Assembly: GCF_900107545.1 (NCBI RefSeq)
Contig: NZ_FNQZ01000007.1
Coordinates: forward strand, 136,408-200,407
Source of the DNA: Pseudobutyrivibrio sp. ACV-2
GTDB taxonomy: Bacteria > Bacillota > Clostridia > Lachnospirales > Lachnospiraceae
Length of the DNA: 64,000 nt
Reading direction: 5' to 3'
Shown: one piece after another, positions 16,193 to 24,988 of the stretch
How the letters are laid out: the number at the start of each line of letters is the position of its first letter
Position numbering within the stretch: the first letter of the stretch is position 1
Program-made: the position numbers and the translations under genes
Notes under the pieces: generated by a model
The model's input: the letters and a program-made list of their open reading frames with translations, nothing else
Database searches by the model: none
Told to the model about the DNA's origin: nothing

Positions 16193-17577
16193 TGGGAGAC
16201 GTATTAGTTAGAGTACCTATTTCAGAGCAGGACCCTAAGGTTCGCGCTACAAACTTCGAAGAGGTTTGTCTTGGATATACAGAGGAAGAAGCAGTTGAAG
16301 AGGCAGGACGTTGCCTTAACTGTAAAAAGCCTATGTGCGTAGGCGGATGCCCTGTATCTATCAATATTCCTGCATTTATTGAGCAGGTTAAGGAACGCAA
16401 CTTTGAGAGAGCATACGAAATTATCTCTGAGTCATCAGCACTTCCAGCTGTATGTGGTCGTGTATGTCCACAGGAATCACAGTGTGAGGGAAAATGTATC
16501 CGTGGCATCAAGGGTGAGGCTGTTGCAATCGGAAAGCTTGAGCGATTTGTTGCTGACTGGGCTAGAGAAAATGGAATCAAACCTAAGAATACATCTACAC
16601 CAAACGGTCACAAGGTAGCTGTTATCGGTTCAGGCCCTTCAGGTCTTACAGCAGCTGGTGACCTTGCAAAGCTTGGTTATGATGTAACAGTATTTGAAGC
16701 TCTTCATGAGATGGGTGGCGTACTTGTATATGGTATTCCAGAATTCCGTCTTCCAAAGGATAAGGTCGTAAAGGCAGAGGTAGAAAACGTAAAGGCTCTT
16801 GGCGTTAAGTTTGAAAAGAACGTTATTATCGGTCGTTCAATTACAATCGATGAGCTTATGGAAAATGAAGGCTTTGAGGCTGTATTTATTGGTTCAGGCG
16901 CTGGACTTCCAATGTTCATGCACATCCCAGGTGAGCAGGCTAACGGCGTATTCTCAGCAAACGAATACCTTACACGTAACAACCTTATGAAGGCATTCAA
17001 GGAGGGCTATGACACACCAATCGCTCGTGGTAAAAAAGTTGTAGTTGTTGGTGGCGGTAATGTTGCTATGGATGCAGCTCGTACAGCACTTCGTCTTGGA
17101 GCAGAGGTTCACGTTGTATATCGTAGAAGTGAGCAGGAGCTTCCAGCCAGAGCAGAAGAAGTACATCACGCAAAGGAAGAGGGAGTTATCTTTGACCTTC
17201 TCCAGAATCCAGTTGAAATCCTTGTAAACGAGGAAGGTTCAGTTCGCGGATGTAAGGTAATCAAGATGGAACTTGGCGAGCCAGATGCATCAGGTCGTCG
17301 TCGTCCAGTAGAGATTCCAGGATCTGAATACGAAATCGAATGTGATACAGTTATCATGTCACTTGGAACATCTCCAAACCCACTTATCTCTAGCACAACA
17401 GTAGGTCTTGAGACAAACAAAAAGGGATGTCTTATCGCTACAGAGCAGGGCGCCACTACAAAGGATGCAGTTTTCGCAGGTGGCGATGCTGTTACAGGCG
17501 CCGCAACAGTAATCCTTGCCATGGGAGCAGGAAAGACTGCAGCTGCAGCTATTGATGAATATTTTAAAAGTAAGTAA
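16192..17577 (+). CDS. nfnB: NADH-dependent reduced ferredoxin:NADP+ oxidoreductase, subunit B
   Basis: This 461-residue protein is related to the glutamate synthase small subunit. Its N-terminal region carries two [4Fe-4S] ligand sets (CLNCKKPMCVGGCP and CGRVCPQESQCEGKC). An FAD-binding VIGSGPSGLTAAGDLAKLG follows, then an NADP-binding VVVVGGGNVAMDAARTALR, and a C-terminal FAGGDAVTGAATVILAMGAG. The start ATG overlaps the nfnA stop. No glutamate synthase large subunit is nearby, and the NfnA partner makes the bifurcating transhydrogenase assignment firm. It usually supplies NADPH for biosynthesis in anaerobes. Confidence 0.92.
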   Translation: MGDVLVRVPISEQDPKVRATNFEEVCLGYTEEEAVEEAGRCLNCKKPMCVGGCPVSINIPAFIEQVKERNFERAYEIISESSALPAVCGRVCPQESQCEGKCIRGIKGEAVAIGKLERFVADWARENGIKPKNTSTPNGHKVAVIGSGPSGLTAAGDLAKLGYDVTVFEALHEMGGVLVYGIPEFRLPKDKVVKAEVENVKALGVKFEKNVIIGRSITIDELMENEGFEAVFIGSGAGLPMFMHIPGEQANGVFSANEYLTRNNLMKAFKEGYDTPIARGKKVVVVGGGNVAMDAARTALRLGAEVHVVYRRSEQELPARAEEVHHAKEEGVIFDLLQNPVEILVNEEGSVRGCKVIKMELGEPDASGRRRPVEIPGSEYEIECDTVIMSLGTSPNPLISSTTVGLETNKKGCLIATEQGATTKDAVFAGGDAVTGAATVILAMGAGKTAAAAIDEYFKSK

Positions 17578-17591
17578 TATAAAATAAAAGA

Positions 17592-17630
17592 AGCGACTGT
17601 TTTCCGAAAATGGGGAGGCAGTTGCTTTTT
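17592..17630 (+). terminator. Intrinsic terminator after nfnAB
   Basis: AGCGACTG (17592-17599) pairs with CAGTTGCT (17619-17626) with one G-U pair, the intervening loop is partly complementary, and T residues follow. Confidence 0.75.
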
Positions 17631-17661
17631 AATTGGCAAAAAATCATGATGAAAAGGTAAC

Positions 17662-17699
17662 AAAAAAGCAGCTCAGGATATGAAAATCCATAAGCTGCT
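17662..17699 (-). terminator. Intrinsic terminator of the 41-residue protein gene
   Basis: On the minus strand AGCAGCT (17699-17693) pairs with AGCTGCT (17673-17667), with further inner pairing of GGAT and ATCC, followed by a run of six T residues (17667-17662). Confidence 0.82.
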
Positions 17700-17729
17700 G
17701 TAAGTTCAACTTAAAAATACTGGTCAGAA

Positions 17730-17855
17730 TTAGAACTGACCAAATGCATACTTGAAGAATGATACAGGCTCTTTGCCTTCCTTCTTCTGAGCTCTACAAT
17801 ACTTCTCATAATCTGAATAAACTGTGTACATCTGGAATGATACTTCTTCGAACAT
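17730..17855 (-). CDS. Unlisted 41-residue aromatic-rich small protein
   Basis: The minus strand encodes 41 residues starting MFEEVSFQMYTVYSDYEK and ending SFFKYAFGQF. Eleven of 41 residues are Phe or Tyr, and there is no membrane segment. An AGGAGG ribosome binding site lies at the right distance from the ATG at 17855. A consensus promoter (17898-17926) lies about 45 bases upstream, and a terminator with a T6 tail lies downstream. The stop codon falls in the loop of a small hairpin (17721-17742). The complete transcription unit supports a real gene, but I do not recognise the product. Confidence 0.72.
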   Translation of the reverse strand: MFEEVSFQMYTVYSDYEKYCRAQKKEGKEPVSFFKYAFGQF

Positions 17856-17897
17856 TCTTTTTACCTCCTAAAATCTCTCTTTCTTGTTTACAAGAGA

Positions 17898-17926
17898 ATA
17901 ATAAACCTATCCCTATACTTTGTCAA
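17898..17926 (-). promoter_or_regulatory. Consensus promoter for the 41-residue protein gene
   Basis: On the minus strand a perfect TTGACA (17926-17921) is followed after exactly 17 bp by TATTAT (17903-17898). It is among the best matches to the sigma-A consensus in the window. Confidence 0.8.
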
Positions 17927-17955
17927 CAAAAAGATTGCAAAGAAATTGTGAAAAA

Positions 17956-18002
17956 GTAACAAAACTGTTTTTGTTGAGTTAGTTTCCACAGTTTGTTACA
18001 AT
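17956..18002 (+). promoter_or_regulatory. tetR-cluster promoter with overlapping inverted-repeat operator
   Basis: TTGAGT (17974-17979), 17 bp, TACAAT (17997-18002) forms a promoter 65 bases before the tetR start. It is bracketed by an inverted repeat, GTAACAAAACTG (17956-17967) and CAGTTTGTTAC (17989-17999), whose right arm covers the -10. This suits autorepression by the TetR protein encoded downstream. Confidence 0.6.
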
Positions 18003-18066
18003 TTGTATAAGGAAACTATGAGGTGTATCGAAAGTTTTTAACTGATTACACGATAAGGAGATAAAT

Positions 18067-18618
18067 ATGGTTGAACGAATTCTAGAAGGAGCTTTAAATG
18101 TATTTAAGAAAAAGGGTCCTAAATTTACAATGGATGATATTGCCTCTGAGATGAAGATGAGCAAGAAAACCATTTACACAGTATTTAATGATAAAAATGA
18201 ATTGATGTGTGCAATGGTTGATTATACCTTTGATTTAATCAAAGAAGCTGAGGATAGGGTCTATAATGACAATACATTATCCACGGTAGACAAGCTACGC
18301 TCAATATTGGTGGTTCTTCCAGAAAAATATTATGCTTATGATTTTAGTGCTATGCAGGTGTTGGCTGCAAAATATCCTAAAGCATATCAGATGCTCAAGG
18401 AAAGACTTGAAAGTGGTTGGGACAAGACATTTGATCTTCTAAAAAAAGGAATGGAAGAGGGAAGCGTACGAGAGATAAGTCTTCCTGTTTTTAAGCTTAT
18501 GTACGAGTCTTCAATAGAACGTATACTTGTAGGCGACTTTTTAAAGGAAAACAATATGAGATATCCTGAAGCGTTAGAAAATATGGCTTCAGTTTTGATT
18601 GATGGGATACTGGTTTAG
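18067..18618 (+). CDS. TetR/AcrR-family transcriptional regulator
   Basis: This 183-residue protein has an N-terminal TetR DNA-binding domain: ILEGALNVFKKKGPKFTMDD, then IASEMKMSKKTIYTVF as the helix-turn-helix (about residues 24-45). The C-terminal ligand-binding region is helical and specific to the subfamily. AAGGAG lies upstream of the ATG. It precedes a GH2 enzyme, an unknown protein and a GH36 enzyme at short spacings, so it may regulate this galactoside cluster, and an inverted repeat overlaps its promoter. The effector is unknown. Confidence 0.88.
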   Translation: MVERILEGALNVFKKKGPKFTMDDIASEMKMSKKTIYTVFNDKNELMCAMVDYTFDLIKEAEDRVYNDNTLSTVDKLRSILVVLPEKYYAYDFSAMQVLAAKYPKAYQMLKERLESGWDKTFDLLKKGMEEGSVREISLPVFKLMYESSIERILVGDFLKENNMRYPEALENMASVLIDGILV

Positions 18619-18641
18619 TCTGTTTGAAAAAGGGATAATAA

Positions 18642-21101
18642 ATGGCACAGAGAATATATTTAGACAGAAAATGGAGATTTAATGAAAACTTTTCAGAGGA
18701 TATGACTACAAATCCTATGGATGAGTACACACTTGTTAATATTCCTCATACTGTTAAGGAAACGCCTTTATCGTATTTTGATGAAAGCTCATATCAAATG
18801 GTTAGCTGTTACCAGAAAAGCATTTTTCCTCCAACGCAGTGGAAAAATCAGGTGATTAATCTTGTGTTTGAAGGGGTAGCTCATTACTGTGAGGTATACG
18901 TCAATGGAGAGCTTGTGAAGACTCATGAATGCGGATATACCGCCTTCTCTACTGATGTCACAAAATATCTTACACTGGGTGAGGAAAATCTTATAACAGT
19001 AATGGTGGATTCCAGAGAGTCTTTAGACCAACCTCCGTTTGGGTATGTTATTGATTATATGACTTATGGTGGAATCTATCGGGATGTATATTTTGAAGTA
19101 AAGGGAAAGGCTCATTTCTTAGATGTAGTTGTTACGCCTTCGTTGTTGGAAAAAGTATCCACAAGCAAGCGTTCTGCAAAGCAAATACAAATGATGAAGG
19201 TTCAGGGAATCATTAAAACCGAATGCTATTTCCCTAAAAAGATATATAAACTGGCTGCTGATGAAAGAGTCTTTATAAAGCAGTTTTTAGATGATGATTT
19301 AATTATTTCTCAGCCGGTGGGAGGCCTGGAAGATAGTGAAGGTGGATACCTTTTAAATTTGACTACTGCACCATCTTCAGTATGCCTTTGGGATATTGAA
19401 AGTCCAAGACTTTATAATGTCAAAACTCAGCTTGTGTTAGATGATGAGGTGGTAGATGAAGAAAATGTCGCAGTTGGATTTAGAAGCTCGGAATTCAGAA
19501 AGACTGGATACTATCTTAATGGAAGAAAGATAAAGCTGAGAGGTCTTAACAGGCATCAATCCTTCCCTTATGTAGGTTATGCCATGCCTGAATCAATGCA
19601 GCGAATGGATGCCAAGATTTTGAAAGATGAGCTGGCGCTTAATGCGGTTAGAACATCTCATTATCCACAATCCCAGTATTTTATAGATGAATGTGACAGA
19701 ATAGGCCTTTTGGTATTCACAGAAATCCCTGGCTGGCAACACATCGGTGGCAAAAACTGGCAGGATATAGGTGTGGAAAATACAAAAGAAATGATTATGC
19801 AGTATAGACATCATCCTTCCATTATTTTGTGGGGAGTACGTATAAACGAATCTCCAGATAATGATGAGTTTTATACCAGAACAAATCAGATAGCCCATGA
19901 GCTGGATCCTACACGTCCTACAGGAGGCGTGCGTTGTATAGCAAAAAGTAATTTGCTAGAGGATGTTTATACCTACAATGATTTTGTTCATTCTGGAGAT
20001 AATAAAGGTTGCTCAAAGAAAAGTGATATAACATCAGATGTCGAAAAGCCATATCTTGTGAGCGAGTACAATGGACACATGTACCCAACAAAATCATTTG
20101 ATGATGAGGAACAAAGACAGGAACATGCAATCAGACATGCCAATGTTCTTAATGGTCTAGCTGCAGAAAGCGACATTGCGGGTGGTTTTGGCTGGTGTAT
20201 GTTTGATTACAATACTCATAAGGATTTTGGTTCAGGGGATAGAATTTGTTATCACGGTGTTATGGATATGTTTAGAAATCCAAAGCTGGCAGCTTCAGTT
20301 TATGCAGCATATTCTGAAAATGAGACAGTGTTAGAGGTTACATCAAGCTTTGATATAGGAGAGCATCCAGCATGCAACAGAGGTAAAAGCTATATCATCA
20401 GCAATGCAGATTCTGTAAAAATGTACAAAAATAATGAGTTGATTAAAGAATACCTGCCTACAGACAGCTCATTTGAAAATATGAAGCATGGACCGATTTT
20501 GATTAATGATTTTGTGGGAGATGCTATTGAAAAAGATGGGGGATATACAAGGGGACAGGCTAAGCTTATAAAAGAGGTCCTTAATGAAGTTACACTAAAG
20601 GGCTTTAGTCCATCTCCTAAGCTCGTTATGGCTGCCATCAGATTAATCTTATTCCACAGAATGAATCCGAAGAATGCTGTTGCCATTTATAACAAATTTA
20701 TAGGAGATTGGGGAGGTGAGTCTAGAGAATATAAATTTGAAGCTATTAAGGATGGGGAAGTGGCAAAAACAGTAACGAAGACAGCGGTAACGAAAGCTCA
20801 TATCGAGGCAAAAGCCAGTCATACACTTTTGACAGAGCTTCATACCTACGATGTAGCAGCTGTAAGAATAAAAATAGTAGATCAAAATAACAATCAGCTA
20901 TACTATTTCGCTCAGCCTATAAGCTTTGAGATAGAAGGTCCATTTGAAATAATAGGACCGAAAGTTGTATCACCTATGGGTGGATGCACAGGGGTATATA
21001 TCAAATCTATTGGAGAGGATGGAGATGGCAAACTTACAATCAAATCCGATGGACTTGATGAGGTTACAATTGGTCTGGCGGTGGAGTGCCTGACAAAATA
21101 A
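18642..21101 (+). CDS. Glycoside hydrolase family 2 protein, probable beta-galactosidase or beta-glucuronidase
   Basis: This 819-residue enzyme has the GH2 order: an N-terminal jelly-roll (FEGVAHYCEVYVNGELV, MTYGGIYRDVYFEV), an immunoglobulin-like domain, and a TIM barrel starting near RGLNRHQSFPYVGYA. The acid/base is Glu403 in RINES and the nucleophile is Glu475 in VSEYNG. The C-terminal region carries further beta domains. No signal peptide is present, so it acts in the cytoplasm on imported oligosaccharides. Beta-galactosidase is favoured by the GH36 alpha-galactosidase downstream, but GH2 specificity cannot be fixed from sequence. It lies 23 bases after tetR. Confidence 0.87.
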   Translation: MAQRIYLDRKWRFNENFSEDMTTNPMDEYTLVNIPHTVKETPLSYFDESSYQMVSCYQKSIFPPTQWKNQVINLVFEGVAHYCEVYVNGELVKTHECGYTAFSTDVTKYLTLGEENLITVMVDSRESLDQPPFGYVIDYMTYGGIYRDVYFEVKGKAHFLDVVVTPSLLEKVSTSKRSAKQIQMMKVQGIIKTECYFPKKIYKLAADERVFIKQFLDDDLIISQPVGGLEDSEGGYLLNLTTAPSSVCLWDIESPRLYNVKTQLVLDDEVVDEENVAVGFRSSEFRKTGYYLNGRKIKLRGLNRHQSFPYVGYAMPESMQRMDAKILKDELALNAVRTSHYPQSQYFIDECDRIGLLVFTEIPGWQHIGGKNWQDIGVENTKEMIMQYRHHPSIILWGVRINESPDNDEFYTRTNQIAHELDPTRPTGGVRCIAKSNLLEDVYTYNDFVHSGDNKGCSKKSDITSDVEKPYLVSEYNGHMYPTKSFDDEEQRQEHAIRHANVLNGLAAESDIAGGFGWCMFDYNTHKDFGSGDRICYHGVMDMFRNPKLAASVYAAYSENETVLEVTSSFDIGEHPACNRGKSYIISNADSVKMYKNNELIKEYLPTDSSFENMKHGPILINDFVGDAIEKDGGYTRGQAKLIKEVLNEVTLKGFSPSPKLVMAAIRLILFHRMNPKNAVAIYNKFIGDWGGESREYKFEAIKDGEVAKTVTKTAVTKAHIEAKASHTLLTELHTYDVAAVRIKIVDQNNNQLYYFAQPISFEIEGPFEIIGPKVVSPMGGCTGVYIKSIGEDGDGKLTIKSDGLDEVTIGLAVECLTK

Positions 21102-21121
21102 TTATAAAGGGTGTATAAATA

Positions 21122-22585
21122 ATGACAGATAAGAGTAAAGTGATTTTTGGAAATAGAATCTCAGATAAGGACTATAAGAAAGCCTGTAAAACCAAGGCTA
21201 AAAATATAAAAAAATATGGCGATGATTCAGCAGTGGACTATAATATCGTCATTTCAAAAAATAGTCACATTGGAGATTCACTTGGGGTATATGATGTACT
21301 TTTAAAGGACGGAGAAAGTCCAGAACAATTTGATACAAATAAGGGAATCATAGTAGGAAATATACGTATGGGTTTTGGTCATTACAGGATTTCCATGGCT
21401 ATGGCATCAGCTGCGAAAGCACTTGGCTACACGCCATATTGGATGGATTTAAATGGCTATCCACAAACTACCTGTACAAAGGTTATCAGTGCTCAAAATG
21501 ATTTATATTCTTTGGGATCAAGACTTTCAAAAAATAAGTTATTTAATAAATTCATTTGGGAGCCAGCTAATTACGAATGGTTTAGAAAGCTAAGCTACAA
21601 TGCAGCTGATCAAAAGAATGCAGAGCTTATGGCCACAGTTTTCAAAAATGTTCCAAAGGATATTCCTGTTGTTGGCACTCATGTATGGCCAGCTCAGGCT
21701 GCTGTGCATGCCGGAATGAAACATGTTGTAAATGCCATTCCTGACAACTGGCCAATGGCACTTCATTTTGCCGAAGGCTCTATTCACACCATTCAGTGTA
21801 GAAACGCTTATATGGGATATCGCATCTGCAATGGAATGAATGGTGATGCAGTGTGCAATCCAATTCCAGGCGATGAGCTGGTTTATACAGGACATTATAT
21901 CGACCATGAGCTTGTTAGCAATATTGAAATGGATTGTAATGCCAGAATTCTAAGGAAAAAGAATAATAAGCCAATGCGTTTCTTGCTTACAATCGGTGGA
22001 GCTGGTGCGCAAAAGGAAATATTTGCAGCTATTATCAAATATCTTTTGCCAAAGATAAAAGAAGAAAAAGCTACACTTTATGTAAATGTAGGTGATTATA
22101 AAAATGTTTGGGATGATTTAATTGCAGAGATTCCAGAGATGAAAGCAGTATCTACTGAGCATTTCAATGAATATCAAAATACTGTTAAGTTTGCTGAGGA
22201 GGCATTAACAGGTGATGTGACAGGAATACATGGCTTTTATCATGAGAATATTTTCGAGGCTGTTTACTGTACAAATCTACTTATGAGAAGCTGTGATGTG
22301 CTCGTAACAAAGCCTTCTGAGCTAGCATTTTATCCTGTGCCAAAGCTGTTTATAAAAAGAGTAGGCAAACACGAAATGTGGGGAGCAATTCACTCAGCCG
22401 AGATGGGTGACGGAACTTTAGAGTGTCGTGATGTGCCACACACACTTCAGATGATTGATTTGTTTATGCAGGATGAAAGACTTCTCACAGAAATGTGTGA
22501 TTGCATCAAGCAAAACAAGCAGATAGGTCTCTATGACGGAGCTTACAAGGTGGTTGAGCTTGCTATGGGATTAAAGAATAAATAA
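21122..22585 (+). CDS. Uncharacterised 487-residue protein with a GT-B glycosyltransferase-like motif
   Basis: I cannot name this family with certainty. The segment IVGNIRMGFGHYRISMAMAS resembles the N-terminal Gly-rich GxGHxR loop of GT-B enzymes such as MurG and diacylglycerol glycosyltransferases. A second-domain start reads FLLTIGGAGAQKE, like the nucleotide-sugar-binding half of GT-B proteins, and VTKPSELAFYPVP resembles the acceptor loop that follows. There is no signal peptide or membrane segment. It lies 20 bases after the GH2 gene and 18 bases before the GH36 gene, so it is part of the galactoside operon. Glycosyltransfer, phosphorolysis or a non-catalytic role are all possible. Confidence 0.6.
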   Translation: MTDKSKVIFGNRISDKDYKKACKTKAKNIKKYGDDSAVDYNIVISKNSHIGDSLGVYDVLLKDGESPEQFDTNKGIIVGNIRMGFGHYRISMAMASAAKALGYTPYWMDLNGYPQTTCTKVISAQNDLYSLGSRLSKNKLFNKFIWEPANYEWFRKLSYNAADQKNAELMATVFKNVPKDIPVVGTHVWPAQAAVHAGMKHVVNAIPDNWPMALHFAEGSIHTIQCRNAYMGYRICNGMNGDAVCNPIPGDELVYTGHYIDHELVSNIEMDCNARILRKKNNKPMRFLLTIGGAGAQKEIFAAIIKYLLPKIKEEKATLYVNVGDYKNVWDDLIAEIPEMKAVSTEHFNEYQNTVKFAEEALTGDVTGIHGFYHENIFEAVYCTNLLMRSCDVLVTKPSELAFYPVPKLFIKRVGKHEMWGAIHSAEMGDGTLECRDVPHTLQMIDLFMQDERLLTEMCDCIKQNKQIGLYDGAYKVVELAMGLKNK

Positions 22586-22603
22586 AGGAAGAGAGAAATA
22601 ATA

Positions 22604-24940
22604 ATGATTCAAGCAGATGGACAACTGTTTGTATTAAATACAAATAATAGCTCCTACGTATTTACGGTATTAGAGACTGGACAGTTGGAGCACTTACATT
22701 ATGGAAATCATATTGAAATTGAGCAGGCAAATTCACTGATGGAAAAAAGAGCATATGCGCCAGGAAATACCTGCTGTTATAACAATGAGCATCCAGAACT
22801 TTCCTTGGAAGATGTGCGCCTTGAGACCTCTGCTATAGGAAAAGGGGATTTTCGTGAGCCTATGCTAGAAGTGGTATGTTCTGACGGAAGCTCAAGCCTT
22901 GATTTTGTATATGATAGTTACGAGGTTATTTCAGGTAAGCCAGAGTTTAATGGTTTGCCTGGCTCCTACGATGAAAGTGATAACGTAGAGACTTTAAATA
23001 TCACCATGAAGGATAAAAATCATGGGTTTACACTTATTCTTTCCTATTACGTATATGCGGATTGTGATGTGATATCACGCTCTGCCAAATTTATCAATAC
23101 ATCAGAAGAACAAGTAAAGCTTACTCGAATGCTTTCAATGCTCATAGATTTTGACAGGGCAGGAATGAAGGTGACATCCTTCCACGGTAGCTGGACCAGA
23201 GAGATGAATAAATCTGATATTATCCTGACTGCAGGTAAATATGTCAACTCATCTTTTACGGGCACAAGCTCTAACAGAACCAATCCTCTGTTTATGGTAT
23301 CAGAGCCTGAATCTACAGAAACTTCAGGAGAAGTATTTGGTTTTAATTTGATTTATTCAGGAAATCATTATTCAGCCACCGAGGTGAGTCCTTGGAATAA
23401 AACCAGGGTTTGTTATGGAATTAATCCTATGAATTTCAGCTGGATGCTTGATGCTGGAGAGGAATTCGAAGCGCCAGAGGCTGTTATGACCTATTCACCA
23501 TTTGGATTTAGACAGATGAGTTTAAATATGCATGATTTTGTCAGGGAACATATTACAAGAGGTCCATGGAAGGATAAGGAGAGACCAGTTCTTATCAATA
23601 GCTGGGAGGCTTCATATTTTGATTTCACAGAAAGCTCACTATTAAAGCTTGCAAAGGCTGCAAAAAATACTGGAGTTGAGCTCTTTGTGATGGACGATGG
23701 TTGGTTTGGAGACAGAAACGATGACAAGAGAGCCCTTGGTGACTGGGATATAGTAAATAAAAAAAAGCTCCCAGGCGGACTTGAAGGTTTGGCAAGAAAA
23801 ATCAATGATTTAGGTATGATGTTTGGCCTTTGGGTAGAGCCAGAGATGATAAACGTTGATAGTGAGCTTTATCGCAAGCATCCAGACTGGGTTCTTGATA
23901 TTCCAGGAATGGATCACGCAGAAGGTCGTAATCAGCGAATACTTGATTTTTGCAATCCAGAGGTAGTAGATTACATGATAGATGCTATGAGCAAGGTATT
24001 TGCTACACCTGGACTATCCTATATCAAGTGGGATATGAATCGTAACTTCACGGATTATTATTCAAAATACTTACCTGCAGATAAACAACAGGAAGTCAGC
24101 CACAGATATGTTTTAGGTTTTTATCGTTTGCTTAGGACTTTAGCTGAAAAATTTCCTGAAATTCTTATGGAGGGGTGCGCATCTGGAGGAAATCGCTTTG
24201 ATTTAGGTGTATTGTGCTATTATCCACAGATTTGGGCTAGCGATAACACAGATGCTGTGAGCCGACTTGCTATACAAAATGGATATTCTTATGGTTATCC
24301 TCAAAGTACATACACAGCCCATGTGTCTTCGTGTCCAAATCATCAGACGCTGCGTGTGACTCCGATAGAAAGCAGATTTGCAGTAGCTAGTTTTGGCGTC
24401 CTTGGATATGAGCTTAATCTTAATGATTGCAGTGGAGAGGAGATTGCCTCTGTAAAGGCTCAAATTGAGCTTTACAAGCAGTATAGACATACTATGCAGT
24501 TTGGTGATTTCTATCGCCTTAAAGATGGAAATATCTACGAATGGAGTATTGTAGATAAGACAAAAAATACCGCAGTAACCATGGTTATGCAAAAGGAAAT
24601 AAAAGCTGGAGAGCAGTATCTAAAAATTCAGCAGACAGGCCTTGATAATGAGGCAAAATATCACTTCTTTGGACGTAAGCTGGAGTTTAATGTGAAGGGG
24701 TTTGGAAATTTAGTAAATACAGTGGCGCCGATCCATGTCAAACAGGATGGTTTACTTCATAATGTGATTGCAAAATTTGTCAAGATGCCAGGAGAGTCAG
24801 AAGACTTTATAGCATCAGGATATACTTTAAATAACGCAGGCGTTAAACTGGCTCAGTCATTCGTAGGTACAGGCTATGATGATAGGGTTAGATACTTCCC
24901 GGATTTTGGAGCAAGGCTTTATTTTACAGAAAAGATATAG
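22604..24940 (+). CDS. Alpha-galactosidase, glycoside hydrolase family 36
   Basis: This 778-residue enzyme removes terminal alpha-galactosyl residues, for example from raffinose-type oligosaccharides. It has an N-terminal beta-sandwich, then the barrel with FVMDDGWFGDRNDD, GLWVEPEMIN, the nucleophile Asp477 in KWDMNR, and EGCASGGNRFD followed by the acid/base Asp547 in SDNTDA. A C-terminal beta domain closes the protein. Length and motifs match the large bacterial GH36 enzymes (AgaA/RafA type). No signal peptide, so it is intracellular. It ends the tetR-GH2-unknown-GH36 operon, followed by a strong shared terminator. Confidence 0.93.
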   Translation: MIQADGQLFVLNTNNSSYVFTVLETGQLEHLHYGNHIEIEQANSLMEKRAYAPGNTCCYNNEHPELSLEDVRLETSAIGKGDFREPMLEVVCSDGSSSLDFVYDSYEVISGKPEFNGLPGSYDESDNVETLNITMKDKNHGFTLILSYYVYADCDVISRSAKFINTSEEQVKLTRMLSMLIDFDRAGMKVTSFHGSWTREMNKSDIILTAGKYVNSSFTGTSSNRTNPLFMVSEPESTETSGEVFGFNLIYSGNHYSATEVSPWNKTRVCYGINPMNFSWMLDAGEEFEAPEAVMTYSPFGFRQMSLNMHDFVREHITRGPWKDKERPVLINSWEASYFDFTESSLLKLAKAAKNTGVELFVMDDGWFGDRNDDKRALGDWDIVNKKKLPGGLEGLARKINDLGMMFGLWVEPEMINVDSELYRKHPDWVLDIPGMDHAEGRNQRILDFCNPEVVDYMIDAMSKVFATPGLSYIKWDMNRNFTDYYSKYLPADKQQEVSHRYVLGFYRLLRTLAEKFPEILMEGCASGGNRFDLGVLCYYPQIWASDNTDAVSRLAIQNGYSYGYPQSTYTAHVSSCPNHQTLRVTPIESRFAVASFGVLGYELNLNDCSGEEIASVKAQIELYKQYRHTMQFGDFYRLKDGNIYEWSIVDKTKNTAVTMVMQKEIKAGEQYLKIQQTGLDNEAKYHFFGRKLEFNVKGFGNLVNTVAPIHVKQDGLLHNVIAKFVKMPGESEDFIASGYTLNNAGVKLAQSFVGTGYDDRVRYFPDFGARLYFTEKI

Positions 24941-24947
24941 TAAATAG

Positions 24948-24988
24948 AAAACATCCCCCAAAGGTTTTAATGCTTTGGGGGATGTTTT
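24948..24988. terminator. Bidirectional intrinsic terminator between the GH36 and CLC genes
   Basis: AAAACATCCCCCAAAG (24948-24963) pairs perfectly with CTTTGGGGGATGTTTT (24973-24988), a 16-bp stem with a 9-base loop. A and T flanks provide U-tracts in both directions. Confidence 0.93.

Noticed and set aside
16131-16580. 149-residue minus-strand frame
   Set aside because: Antisense to nfnA/nfnB, which are certain; no start signal.
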